Assembly: GCA_963611685.1 (NCBI GenBank)
Contig: CAVDSU010000016.1
Location: 1 to 24,400 of the forward strand
Direction of reading: 5' to 3'
DNA from: UBA1724 sp963611685
GTDB taxonomy: Bacteria > Verrucomicrobiota > Lentisphaeria > Oligosphaerales > Oligosphaeraceae
Length of the DNA stretch: 24,400 nt
Shown: positions 1-6,987 of the stretch, in pieces
How the letters are laid out: each line of letters opens with the position of its first letter
Position numbering within the stretch: the first letter of the stretch is position 1
Notes under the pieces: model-generated
The model's database searches: none
The model's input: the letters and a program-made list of their open reading frames with translations, nothing else
What the model was told of the DNA's origin: nothing
Translations under genes and position numbers: made by a program

Positions 1-10
1 AATAATAGGC

Positions 11-53
11 ATGACAAATCCCGACAATTTCTGACAATGTCGGGATTTGTCAT
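11..53. repeat. Perfect 16-bp inverted repeat with 11-nt loop
   Basis: ATGACAAATCCCGACA (11-26) is the exact reverse complement of TGTCGGGATTTGTCAT (38-53). A competing pairing exists between CGACAATT (22-29) and AATTGTCG (55-62), and TGACAA occurs again inside the loop (32-37). There is no T-run directly after the right arm, so a simple intrinsic terminator is not the best reading, although a long T-stretch follows at about 80-94. It could be the terminator of a gene left of the window, an operator, or an intergenic repeat. Confidence 0.85.
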
Positions 54-105
54 GAATTGTCGTGTAGGGGGGGCAAAATTTTCTGTTTTTTTTTGTTGTG
101 TGCGC

Positions 106-135
106 TTGTGTTAGGGGAATTTTTTTCGTTATACT
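106..135 (+). promoter_or_regulatory. Candidate sigma70-type promoter for the pseudopilin-like gene
   Basis: TTGTGT (106-111) and TATACT (130-135) are separated by 18 bp, a good match to -35 and -10 boxes. The predicted transcript starts near 142 and leaves a leader of about 55 nt before the ATG at 198. An AGGAG ribosome-binding site lies at 183-187. Confidence 0.55.
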
Positions 136-197
136 CTGATGACGTCTAGGGCGTCGGTCCATTTTGTTTTGAGAAAAAACATAGGAGAAAAAAAGCA

Positions 198-1013
198 ATG
201 CGTAAATCTTTCACTCTGATTGAACTGTTGGTGGTGATTGCGATCATCGCCATTTTGGCTGCCATGTTGTTGCCCGCGCTCTCCAAGGCCCGTGAGAAGG
301 CGCGTGCCATCAGCTGCACCAACAACCTGAAGGAAATCCAGCTGGGCAACATCCTGTATACCAACGACTACGACGACTACCTGCCCGCCGTCTGCTACGC
401 GAACAGTGGTGCCGGCTGGGGTACTGACTCCTCCGCCACTGACGATGGCTTCAAGCCCTGCCGTCCCTGGTTCTGCTACAACCCCATGATTCCCGAGACC
501 CCCATGGACTGGTCCACCTGGTATGACAAGGATCCCAAGGCCGCGGATCTGGATAGTGGCACGGACAAGTCCGCCTGGCACAAGATCATGCACTGCCCCT
601 CCTGCCCCACCAGCGAGCGCGTCCTCGGTAACATTGGCTACCAGGCCAGCATCGGCATGAGCTTCCTCTATGGCTGGAACAACAACAATGCCGAGAGCCT
701 GAGCATCGGTTCCAACTGGCACCGCATCAGCACCATCAAGTATCCCTCCATCTTCGTCAACGTCTTTGACGGAACCAACAAGGCTGGTCTGAAGAATCTC
801 TTCTGCACCTCCGGTGACCAGGTCGTTTCCATGAGCGACCTCACCATCCGTGCTGCCTACTTCCGTCACTCCAAGATGATGAACTTCGCCTTCGGCGACG
901 GACACGTGGAGGCCATCAACGACCAGAAGTGCAACGACTACAACCTGCTGACCCAGTACTACTGGTATCCCGGCTTCAACAGCAACATGGGCGGCGATAA
1001 GATCATGCAGTAA
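198..1013 (+). CDS. Prepilin-type N-terminal cleavage/methylation domain protein (pseudopilin-like)
   Basis: This 271-residue protein starts with a short basic leader (MRKS), then FTLIELLVV with the conserved Glu at residue 9 and a hydrophobic helix up to about residue 27. That is the type IV prepilin/type II secretion pseudopilin signal, cut by a PilD-type peptidase and N-methylated. The rest is a soluble Cys- and Trp-rich domain ending with FGDGHVEAI near residue 235. That matches the H-X9-DG style motif common in the large pseudopilin-like families of Planctomycetes, Lentisphaerae and Verrucomicrobia. The AGGAG at 183-187 supports the start. The gene stands alone between its own promoter and a strong terminator, with no secretion-machinery genes nearby, so it is more likely a surface or periplasmic protein of unknown role than a core secretion component. 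Confidence 0.9.
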   Translation: MRKSFTLIELLVVIAIIAILAAMLLPALSKAREKARAISCTNNLKEIQLGNILYTNDYDDYLPAVCYANSGAGWGTDSSATDDGFKPCRPWFCYNPMIPETPMDWSTWYDKDPKAADLDSGTDKSAWHKIMHCPSCPTSERVLGNIGYQASIGMSFLYGWNNNNAESLSIGSNWHRISTIKYPSIFVNVFDGTNKAGLKNLFCTSGDQVVSMSDLTIRAAYFRHSKMMNFAFGDGHVEAINDQKCNDYNLLTQYYWYPGFNSNMGGDKIMQ

Positions 1014-1032
1014 GGGCGCAAGCGCCTGACGC

Positions 1033-1073
1033 AAAAAGGGCCCCCGCGCCACCAGGCACGGGGGCCCTTTTTT
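1033..1073 (+). terminator. Intrinsic terminator of the pseudopilin-like gene
   Basis: GGGCCCCCG (1038-1046) pairs perfectly with CGGGGGCCC (1059-1067). The stem is flanked by AAAAA upstream and TTTTTT downstream. It begins 20 nt after the stop codon. Confidence 0.93.
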
Positions 1074-1608
1074 GTGTAAAAAAGGAGGAGGGAGGAGGGA
1101 GGAAGGAGGGGTTTCGGCCAGGGTTTCGCTAGGGCGAAACCCCGCACCGGGAAGATCCGTCGCGTGCGTAAAGCGCGCCCGCATTGGCGCGCAGTTGGGA
1201 GTTAGGAGTTTGCGCTTATGCGTAGTGTGTAATGGACAATGTGGGGGGGCAATGGTGCCGCCGAATCTTCGGCGGAATAGTGCCGATCTCTTGGTCGCTC
1301 CGCGGCGCGTGTTTTCCATTAACGCGTGCCTGTCTAGCGCTGGTTTCGTAGGAAGAGCTCCAAAGGACGGGGGGACCGCCGCCCCCGTACCCCCGCAGGC
1401 GGCTAGGTAATAGGTAATAGGGGGAAGGTAGTAGGTTTATAAGGTCGCTGCGCGGCTCTTCCGCGGCACACGCCGCGGTACCGTACCGCTCCGTCTGGGG
1501 GGGGAAGGGCGCCGCAGGCACCGCATAGACTAGCAACTAGCCACTACTAGCTAGCTGCTAATTAGGGGGGGGCACGCGTGACGTCGCGTGGCGTACGCGC
1601 TGGAAGAT
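1074..1608. other. Gene-free, hairpin-rich intergenic region
   Basis: No convincing gene is visible. The short open frames here lack ribosome-binding sites and recognisable motifs. After a purine-rich run (1081-1110) come several perfect short hairpins: GGGTTTCGC/GCGAAACCC (1121-1142, 4-nt loop), GCGCGCC/GGCGCGC (1173-1192), CCGCCGAA/TTCGGCGG (1258-1275, 2-nt loop) and CCGCGGC/GCCGCGG (1461-1478). Between them lie short degenerate direct repeats such as GGTAATA twice at about 1406-1420, and a CTAG-rich patch at 1528-1565. It looks like accumulated intergenic repeat material, not a decayed gene. Confidence 0.7.
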
Positions 1609-1644
1609 TTCGGCCTGGGTTTCAGAACCGAAACCCAGGCCGAA
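1609..1644 (-). terminator. Strong 15-bp hairpin downstream of the esterase gene
   Basis: TTCGGCCTGGGTTTC (1609-1623) pairs perfectly with GAAACCCAGGCCGAA (1630-1644) around a 6-nt loop. It lies 44 nt beyond the esterase stop codon and is the likely end of that operon. On the minus strand the following sequence (AAATCTTCC) is a poor U-tract. A CCCCTTTTTT run lies on the plus-strand side, so it may act in both directions. Confidence 0.65.
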
Positions 1645-1688
1645 TTTCCCCTTTTTTACTATCTATCTTTCCCTTTCTCCTTTCTCCT

Positions 1689-2972
1689 TTATTCCTTTCT
1701 GGTATAGATGAGGGAGCCTTTGGGGACGAAGCCGTGGTCGGAGCCCTGGAACCAGTGGATGGTCTTGGGGCACTTGAGGTTATTGTAGAAGACAGCGATT
1801 CCGGAGGGTGGGCAGACGTAGTCTCCCAGACCGGCGCGGGGGATTTCCACGGGGCAGTGGATTCGGTGTGCCATGTGGATGGTGTCGTAGTATTCCAGTG
1901 CGGGGGTGTAGGGGATTTTCCAGGGTCCGAAGACTCGTCCCAGCTGTTCCTGTCCGGCGATGTCGGCGTGCCAGGGGACGGTGGGTTTTGCGAGCGTGAC
2001 ATCGGGATCCAGGGCGGCGGCCCAGATGGACTGTAGTCCGCCCTGGCTGGAGCCCTCGACGATGAGGTCCTTCTGGTTCCACTGTGGGAGGGTCTTGGCG
2101 ACTTGGAGGGCGCGCATGACGCGGAGTGCCATGCCGTGGAAGTATGCAGTGTCGCGGTTTTGGTTTTCGCGGTAGTCGAAGGCGTATCCCATTCCCTTGT
2201 CGCTGTTGAGGGACTTTTCCAAGGCGTCGTAGTAGGACTGTTCGCGTCCCAGGTCGGCGCCGTGTGCGCCCACATCCATGCGGATCATCTCGGTTTCATT
2301 GAGCCAGGTGGGATCGCGATACTGTGGTCCGGCGAAGCCGTATCCGTGGAATCCGACGACCACGGGCAGGGACTTCTCTGCGGCGTTTTTTGGGATGCAG
2401 AGCCATGCGGTCATGGGGCGGGGTCCCAGGCAGTTCGCGGTGACCTTGTAGATGGTGCACTGCTCTTTTTCCAGGAAGGGCTCGATCTTCGTCTTCAGGG
2501 GCAGATCCAGCAGCGCCTGTCGCTGGTCATCCCAGTATTCGTCGAAGTCGGCGGGGGGCTGGACGCCCTGGAGGAGTTCCGGATGGACGGCGGCGCCGGC
2601 GGTCAGGTATGCGTCGCCGCCGAAGGCGAACTGGAGCTTCTTGCCGTCTTGGTCCAGGAATTCGACGCGGAGCCAGAGGAAGCCGTTGGTAGCCAGGGAG
2701 CCCTGGATGGTGTTTGTGGCAGCGGGATCCCATTCCAGGACGCCGGTGCGGTTTTGTCCGTCATCGCCGCGGAGGCACCAGGCGAGCTTTGTGCCCTTGG
2801 GGATCTGGTCGTTGTATTCGCCGAAGTTTACGGTGAAGGTGATGGTCTCGCCGATTTCGTAGGTCAGGGGGTCTTTGTCGGTGCTGGCATTGATGTAGGT
2901 CAATGCCTCGGGGAGGGGCATGGCCAAGAGTGCGGCGGTGAGGGTGAGCAGGAGGAGGAATGCGTGTTTCAT
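1689..2972 (-). CDS. Secreted acetyl xylan esterase / cephalosporin-C deacetylase-like protein (CE7 type)
   Basis: The 427-residue protein has a signal peptide (about residues 1-18), an N-terminal beta-rich region (about 25-125) and an alpha/beta-hydrolase domain (about 135-425). The domain shows GFHGYG near 207-212 (oxyanion region), GSSQGG with nucleophile Ser309, and GDYVCPPSG with Asp384. It ends with SDHG, whose His413 completes the triad. The order and spacing fit carbohydrate esterase family 7, which removes acetyl groups from xylan and acetylated oligosaccharides. The usual RGQ motif is replaced by RMDVGAHG at 231-238, so this is a divergent member. The stop lies 44 nt before a hairpin. 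The start is 24 nt behind the upstream glycosidase-like gene, so the two are probably cotranscribed. Its job is probably to deacetylate the glycan attacked by the neighbouring enzymes. Confidence 0.85.
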   Translation of the reverse strand: MKHAFLLLLTLTAALLAMPLPEALTYINASTDKDPLTYEIGETITFTVNFGEYNDQIPKGTKLAWCLRGDDGQNRTGVLEWDPAATNTIQGSLATNGFLWLRVEFLDQDGKKLQFAFGGDAYLTAGAAVHPELLQGVQPPADFDEYWDDQRQALLDLPLKTKIEPFLEKEQCTIYKVTANCLGPRPMTAWLCIPKNAAEKSLPVVVGFHGYGFAGPQYRDPTWLNETEMIRMDVGAHGADLGREQSYYDALEKSLNSDKGMGYAFDYRENQNRDTAYFHGMALRVMRALQVAKTLPQWNQKDLIVEGSSQGGLQSIWAAALDPDVTLAKPTVPWHADIAGQEQLGRVFGPWKIPYTPALEYYDTIHMAHRIHCPVEIPRAGLGDYVCPPSGIAVFYNNLKCPKTIHWFQGSDHGFVPKGSLIYTRKE

Positions 2973-2996
2973 AATGGGTGTCTTTGGGGCAGGGGG

Positions 2997-4262
2997 CTAT
3001 TTCCCAATCTTCAGGAGCGTGGCGTGTCCGGGGGCGATCCAGTAGTTTTCGCCGCCGAACCAGCAGAGCTCGCCCTTCCGCTTCTGGCTGCAGATCTGGA
3101 TGTCCTCGGGGGCGCCGTTGCGCCACTGGAGGTCGTTGATGTGGGTGGACAGCTTCAGGTCCTTGTTGAGGACCATGACGTAGACGTCGCCGTTTTCGCG
3201 GTCCCGGAATTCGCCGATGGCCAGGGACTGGTTGGGTTGCGAGACTCCCATGATGAGGCTATCGGGGCCGGGGGCGTCCTCCCGTTCCCTGGGGGGCGTG
3301 GGCTGGAAGTGGTAGACTGCGGTGGACTCCAGGCGGTTGAGGAGGGGCGCCAGGGTGTGGACGCTGTTGTTGACGGTGCGCATGGCGTACCAGGTCTCGG
3401 TGCGGTTGCCGTAGGCGTCCACGGGGGAGTGCCGGTAGTTTGCCAGTCCGGGATCGAAGTAGGTGAAGTAGAGGATTCCCTTTGCGCCGTAGAGCAGCGC
3501 GCTGTAGACCTCGAAGAAGAGGTCGTTTTCGGAGGGGATGCGGTAGAGGAGGTGTCCCACGGAGAGGAGGCAGGTCTCCATGGGGACGCCCTTCGCCAGG
3601 GCGACCTCGCGGCATTCCGCCAGCTGGGCCCAGTATCCGGGGCGCAGGGGCTCGTTGGGGTCCTCGAAGAGTGCATAGAAGTCGTATCCCAGGATGGGCG
3701 GCTTGACCTCGTCCATGTATCGCTCGGCGTATTCCTTCCAGGTAGGGGCGCCCAGGTAGTCCGCTGGCGCGTAGTTGGGGTTGAGGTTGATGTAGGGGCG
3801 CATTCCGGGCTGCGCCTTCTGGATTTCTTCGGCGGCGATGGCGAGGACGGGGAATCGCTTTGCGGTCGGTTCGTCTTGGAGGAGATATCCCGCGATGGCG
3901 GGGTGTTTTCCGTAGAATTCGATGGTATCGCGGATGCCTTTTCGGATGGCGGCCTCATCGGGCGACTTGCCCTCTTCGTTCCAGAAGGCCTCGCTGGGGA
4001 TTTTGTGGCAGGCGAAGGTGTACAGCCCCGCCTTTTGGAGCTTGTCCAGGCACTTTGTGGAGGAGGTGAAGCCGGCGATGGTGATGCCGGCCTCGGCCAT
4101 GTCGTCAAAGATCTCCTGGTCGGGATCCTCGCTGAGCCATTCCCAGAAGCCCCAGGCGGTGATGGGGAAGAAGTCGGGATCCCCGAGTTTCGGGCGCTCG
4201 GCTGCGGAGAGTGCGCAGGAGAGTCCCAGCAGGGCAAGCAGGAGTGCGAGAGAGCGTTTCAT
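2997..4262 (-). CDS. Secreted TIM-barrel glycoside hydrolase-like protein
   Basis: This 421-residue protein starts with a signal peptide (about residues 1-21). The mature part reads as a (beta/alpha)8 barrel: FFPITAWGFW opens strand 1, and GYLLQDEP carries the acidic pair Asp130-Glu131 at the place of the clan GH-A acid/base. VPMETCLLS holds Glu229, a possible nucleophile, and GILYFTYFDP resembles strand 8. A C-terminal beta domain (about 335-421) follows. I cannot assign a GH family; the shape recalls GH42-like or uncharacterised GH-A proteins. The ATG is not preceded by a Shine-Dalgarno sequence. It is the first gene of a two-gene unit with the CE7 esterase, about 46 nt downstream of a promoter core. 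Confidence 0.72.
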   Translation of the reverse strand: MKRSLALLLALLGLSCALSAAERPKLGDPDFFPITAWGFWEWLSEDPDQEIFDDMAEAGITIAGFTSSTKCLDKLQKAGLYTFACHKIPSEAFWNEEGKSPDEAAIRKGIRDTIEFYGKHPAIAGYLLQDEPTAKRFPVLAIAAEEIQKAQPGMRPYINLNPNYAPADYLGAPTWKEYAERYMDEVKPPILGYDFYALFEDPNEPLRPGYWAQLAECREVALAKGVPMETCLLSVGHLLYRIPSENDLFFEVYSALLYGAKGILYFTYFDPGLANYRHSPVDAYGNRTETWYAMRTVNNSVHTLAPLLNRLESTAVYHFQPTPPREREDAPGPDSLIMGVSQPNQSLAIGEFRDRENGDVYVMVLNKDLKLSTHINDLQWRNGAPEDIQICSQKRKGELCWFGGENYWIAPGHATLLKIGK

Positions 4263-4304
4263 GGTCGTTGCGGTGGGTGGTGTTTTGAGGGAAGCAGGTA
4301 TGGG

Positions 4305-4318
4305 GCTAATATATCCGG
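4305..4318 (-). promoter_or_regulatory. Conserved promoter core (minus-strand CCGGATATATTAGC), glycosidase-esterase unit
   Basis: The minus strand reads CCGGATATATTAGC, with TATATT (4308-4313) as a likely -10 box, 45 nt upstream of the ATG at 4262. The same 14 bases occur at 6888-6901 at the same distance from the next gene, and the ATATATTAG core recurs at 11824-11832. A clear -35 box is not visible. Confidence 0.6.
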
Positions 4319-4335
4319 AGGCGGGGCATTTACCT

Positions 4336-4375
4336 AGAAAAAGCAGGGCCGGGCGGTGGGGAACCGTCCGGCCCT
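4336..4375 (-). terminator. Intrinsic terminator of GH123-like paralog A
   Basis: On the minus strand, 4375-4363 pairs with 4357-4345 over 13 bp, including one G-U pair, around a 5-nt loop. TTTTT follows at 4342-4338. It lies 27 nt past the stop of the 813-residue gene and just upstream of the next promoter core. Confidence 0.9.
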
Positions 4376-4402
4376 GGGGGGTGGTATTCTAGGTATGTGG
4401 TC

Positions 4403-6844
4403 CTAGGGATTCTTTTGGGCGTATTGGTCCAGGAGTTCGGCGATGCGGAGCTTCTTTGCCTGGATGGGCGCGGGTTCCTGGGTCCATTCAGACAGACTGG
4501 TCACCAGGGACTCCTCGATCTGGAGCTCCTGGGTGGCACGGGCTTTCCATTCGTCAGGCATATTGGTGGGAGTGGCCAGCGCCTTCTCCAGAAGTCCCAG
4601 GTACATCCAGTCGTCCATGCCGTCGCGCATGTTCTTGAGACGCTGGGTGGGCAGGGGCGCCTCTTTTCCGGGGTAGATGAGCCGTCCGTCGCCGGGGTAT
4701 TTCCGGTAGGCCTCGCCGATCCAGGGTGTTGCGAGGAGCGTGGAGTCGCCGTCCACGGGGGTGGTGATGTAGGAGTCCTTGTAGTTGTTGCTTTCGTCGT
4801 AGGTCACCCATCCGCAGGCGCGGTAGTAGAGGAATCCCTCGACGGCGTATTTTTTCGCCATGAATCCCATGAGGAGTCGGTGTGCGGCGGCGGGCTGGTC
4901 CAGGAGGAGATTGGCGTAGGGGCTTTGGGGGTTGCAGCAGACATACCAGCATACCTTGTCGCCGCGGGCGCGTGCCTGGGTGACGGCGTTCGCATTCTTT
5001 TCGTAGGAGGTATTGAGGGGGATCCATCCGTCGATGACGGCATCCAGGCCGCTGGAGACGCCGAAGGAGCCGTCGTAGAGGGTGGTGTAGATGGGGATAT
5101 CGGGGGCGAGTTTTCGGGCGCGTTCCAGGGCGGTCTTGATTGCGGAGAATTTGTCGGGCGTCGCCTCGTCGAAGCAGTAGATGTACGCCTTGTCGAGGAT
5201 GCCGGCCTCCTTGCAGCGATTGTAGGCGTCGGTGATTTGCGCCGCGAGAGTGTCGGTCATTTCCTGATTGACAAAGTCACCCTCCCTGTTGTTGAAGTTG
5301 ATGAAGCCCATGTTGAAGCCGTTGGCGCCGTGTTCCAGGAGCCACTTCGCGTTGTCGACGAGGGAGCTGCGGTCCATGAAGAAGTAGATTTCCGCGGGGT
5401 CGATGCGGTTTTGGAGGAGCATGGAGGCGATGTCCTTCCAGTATGTCCGGATGCGGGCGGCGTAGTCGCTGGCGCTTTCGCCGGCATTCTGTGCGATGAC
5501 CTTTTGGATTTGGGTCTCGTAGGGGAGGCAGGTGGGCGAGAAGTATGGTGCGCCTTGTGCTAGGGAGAATTCGTGGACGCGGACGGCGAAGGGCAGGGTG
5601 ATGTTCGGACCGGAAGTGTCGGAGAGCTGTACGGTTCCCTGGTAGAGACCGGGCTTTTGGTCGGCGGGCACCTGGACGTCCAGCCACCAGCTCTGGTAGG
5701 TCTCCTTTTCGAGGGCGATGGGCTTTTGGAGGTATTCCAGGATGGGGTCGGGCCAGTATCCCAGGGGATCCACGGTGTATTGGGGGTTGGTGATGGTCAC
5801 GTATCCCACGGGAGAGAGGGTGATGGCGCTGGTTGGGAGCGTGGTGCCGTCGGCCATGGTGGGCTGGCCGAGGACCTTCGCGGAGACGCCCGAGAGCGCC
5901 TCTGTGGCGAAGGCCACCAGCTGCGCGGACTCGCCTTCGCCGCGGGCGGCGTCCAGGGTGTATTCCGGGGTGGGTGCGTCATAGAAGGTGTAGTCGCTGC
6001 GAAGGACCTTCTCCTCGGGCAGGCACCACAGGGCGCCCAGGCCATTGTGGAGGGCGGCCTGGCGCTGGAAGAGGAGCTTGTCCAGTTGCGGGAAGAGCTC
6101 GTCGGCGGCGGCCTGGAGGGAGGATACCTGTGCGTCATCGGTGAAGGTGGAGGAATCCTTCGCCAGGAGCTTGAGGAGGGGCTGGAAATTCTTTTCCGGG
6201 GAGGGCGCCTGGGGCGACAGCGCCGCCATGCGCCACTGGTACCCCCGGGCGATTTCCTGGACGGCGGCGGCGCGCTTGGCGGCCAGTTCCTCTTCTGTCT
6301 GGACCTGGAGGGTGATGTCGCCTACGTAGATGGAATAGGTGTCGGAGGGTTTGTCCGCGAAGATGTCGAGATAGCAGATGGCGGACAAGTCCATGTCCGT
6401 TATGGCGGCCAGGTCGAAGACGAGGGTGTGCGTGCCAGGCTCGTGGATCACGTCGCTTTCCGAAGAATAGAGGCTTTTTTGTATTTTGTTGCCGTCGCCG
6501 CCAACGTTGGTATCCGTGGTGATTTTGATGCCGATCTTTGATCTTATTTCGCAGTAGATCGGAATCGTAATCGTCTTGGCCTTGCTCCAGTCCTTCAAGA
6601 CTCCGGACGGATAGACTTTGGCGGAGGGCCAGCCGTCGGGGCAGGGCTTGTAGGTGAACTTCACGGCCAGTTGCGAGGGGTCATCGGGCCAGGCTACCTG
6701 CTCCATGCTGATGTATTTTGAGCTATTCAGGCTCCAGTCCTGGGAGGGAGAACGGTCTGTCCGGTTTTTGACGAGATAGACGTCTTCTGCGGCGAGGGGG
6801 AGCAGGAGGAGTCCGAGGGTCAGGATCGTCAGGAGTCGTTTCAT
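4403..6844 (-). CDS. Secreted GH123-like (DUF4091) glycoside hydrolase, paralog A
   Basis: The 813-residue protein has a signal peptide (about 1-19), then a beta-sandwich-like domain (about 20-182) resembling a carbohydrate-binding module. Next come a helical linker and an Ig-like domain (about 285-425), then a TIM-barrel-like region. YIYCFDE carries the Asp559-Glu560 pair expected for the substrate-assisted mechanism of GH123 N-acetyl-galactosaminidases. YPGDGRLIYPG (716-726) and MRDGMDDWMYL (739-749) match the C-terminal DUF4091/GH123 signature. The last 24 residues are almost identical in all three paralogs. The substrate is not proven; GH123 suggests beta-linked GalNAc, but many DUF4091 proteins are uncharacterised. 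It has its own promoter core and terminator and no clear Shine-Dalgarno sequence. Confidence 0.82.
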   Translation of the reverse strand: MKRLLTILTLGLLLLPLAAEDVYLVKNRTDRSPSQDWSLNSSKYISMEQVAWPDDPSQLAVKFTYKPCPDGWPSAKVYPSGVLKDWSKAKTITIPIYCEIRSKIGIKITTDTNVGGDGNKIQKSLYSSESDVIHEPGTHTLVFDLAAITDMDLSAICYLDIFADKPSDTYSIYVGDITLQVQTEEELAAKRAAAVQEIARGYQWRMAALSPQAPSPEKNFQPLLKLLAKDSSTFTDDAQVSSLQAAADELFPQLDKLLFQRQAALHNGLGALWCLPEEKVLRSDYTFYDAPTPEYTLDAARGEGESAQLVAFATEALSGVSAKVLGQPTMADGTTLPTSAITLSPVGYVTITNPQYTVDPLGYWPDPILEYLQKPIALEKETYQSWWLDVQVPADQKPGLYQGTVQLSDTSGPNITLPFAVRVHEFSLAQGAPYFSPTCLPYETQIQKVIAQNAGESASDYAARIRTYWKDIASMLLQNRIDPAEIYFFMDRSSLVDNAKWLLEHGANGFNMGFINFNNREGDFVNQEMTDTLAAQITDAYNRCKEAGILDKAYIYCFDEATPDKFSAIKTALERARKLAPDIPIYTTLYDGSFGVSSGLDAVIDGWIPLNTSYEKNANAVTQARARGDKVCWYVCCNPQSPYANLLLDQPAAAHRLLMGFMAKKYAVEGFLYYRACGWVTYDESNNYKDSYITTPVDGDSTLLATPWIGEAYRKYPGDGRLIYPGKEAPLPTQRLKNMRDGMDDWMYLGLLEKALATPTNMPDEWKARATQELQIEESLVTSLSEWTQEPAPIQAKKLRIAELLDQYAQKNP

Positions 6845-6887
6845 GGACGCGGGAAGGGGGGGGGGCGGTGTGTGGGAAAAAGTGTCT

Positions 6888-6901
6888 CGCTAATATATCC
6901 G
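6888..6901 (-). promoter_or_regulatory. Conserved promoter core, GH123-like paralog A
   Basis: The minus strand reads CCGGATATATTAGC, identical to 4305-4318, with TATATT at 6891-6896. The distance to the ATG at 6844 is 46 nt, nearly the same as in the other copy. The upstream AAATGCCCC is also shared between the two. Confidence 0.6.
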
Positions 6902-6919
6902 GAGTTGGGGCATTTCCCT

Positions 6920-6961
6920 AGAAAAAGCGGGGGCCGGAGGGCGTTGTCGCCATCCGGCCCC
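6920..6961 (-). terminator. Intrinsic terminator of GH123-like paralog B
   Basis: On the minus strand, 6961-6948 pairs with 6943-6930 over 14 positions with one mismatch, around a 4-nt loop. TTTTT follows at 6926-6922. The sequence is related to the terminator at 4336-4375, including the CTTTTTCTAG that follows. Confidence 0.88.
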
Positions 6962-6987
6962 GGTGTCGTCATTCTAGGGATGTGGTC

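Noticed and set aside
129..1319. Minus-strand open frame of 396 codons over the pseudopilin-like gene
   Set aside because: It has no ribosome-binding site or known domain, it spans a strong terminator, and the plus-strand gene is clearly the real one.
1074..1608. Insertion sequence or decayed gene
   Set aside because: There is no transposase-like frame, and terminal inverted repeats or a target duplication cannot be shown. The near-direct repeat at the ends is reported only as a finding.
2103..4337. Plus-strand open frame of 744 codons
   Set aside because: It is antisense to the esterase and TIM-barrel genes, which have signal peptides and active-site motifs. High GC at codon third positions keeps the opposite strand open.
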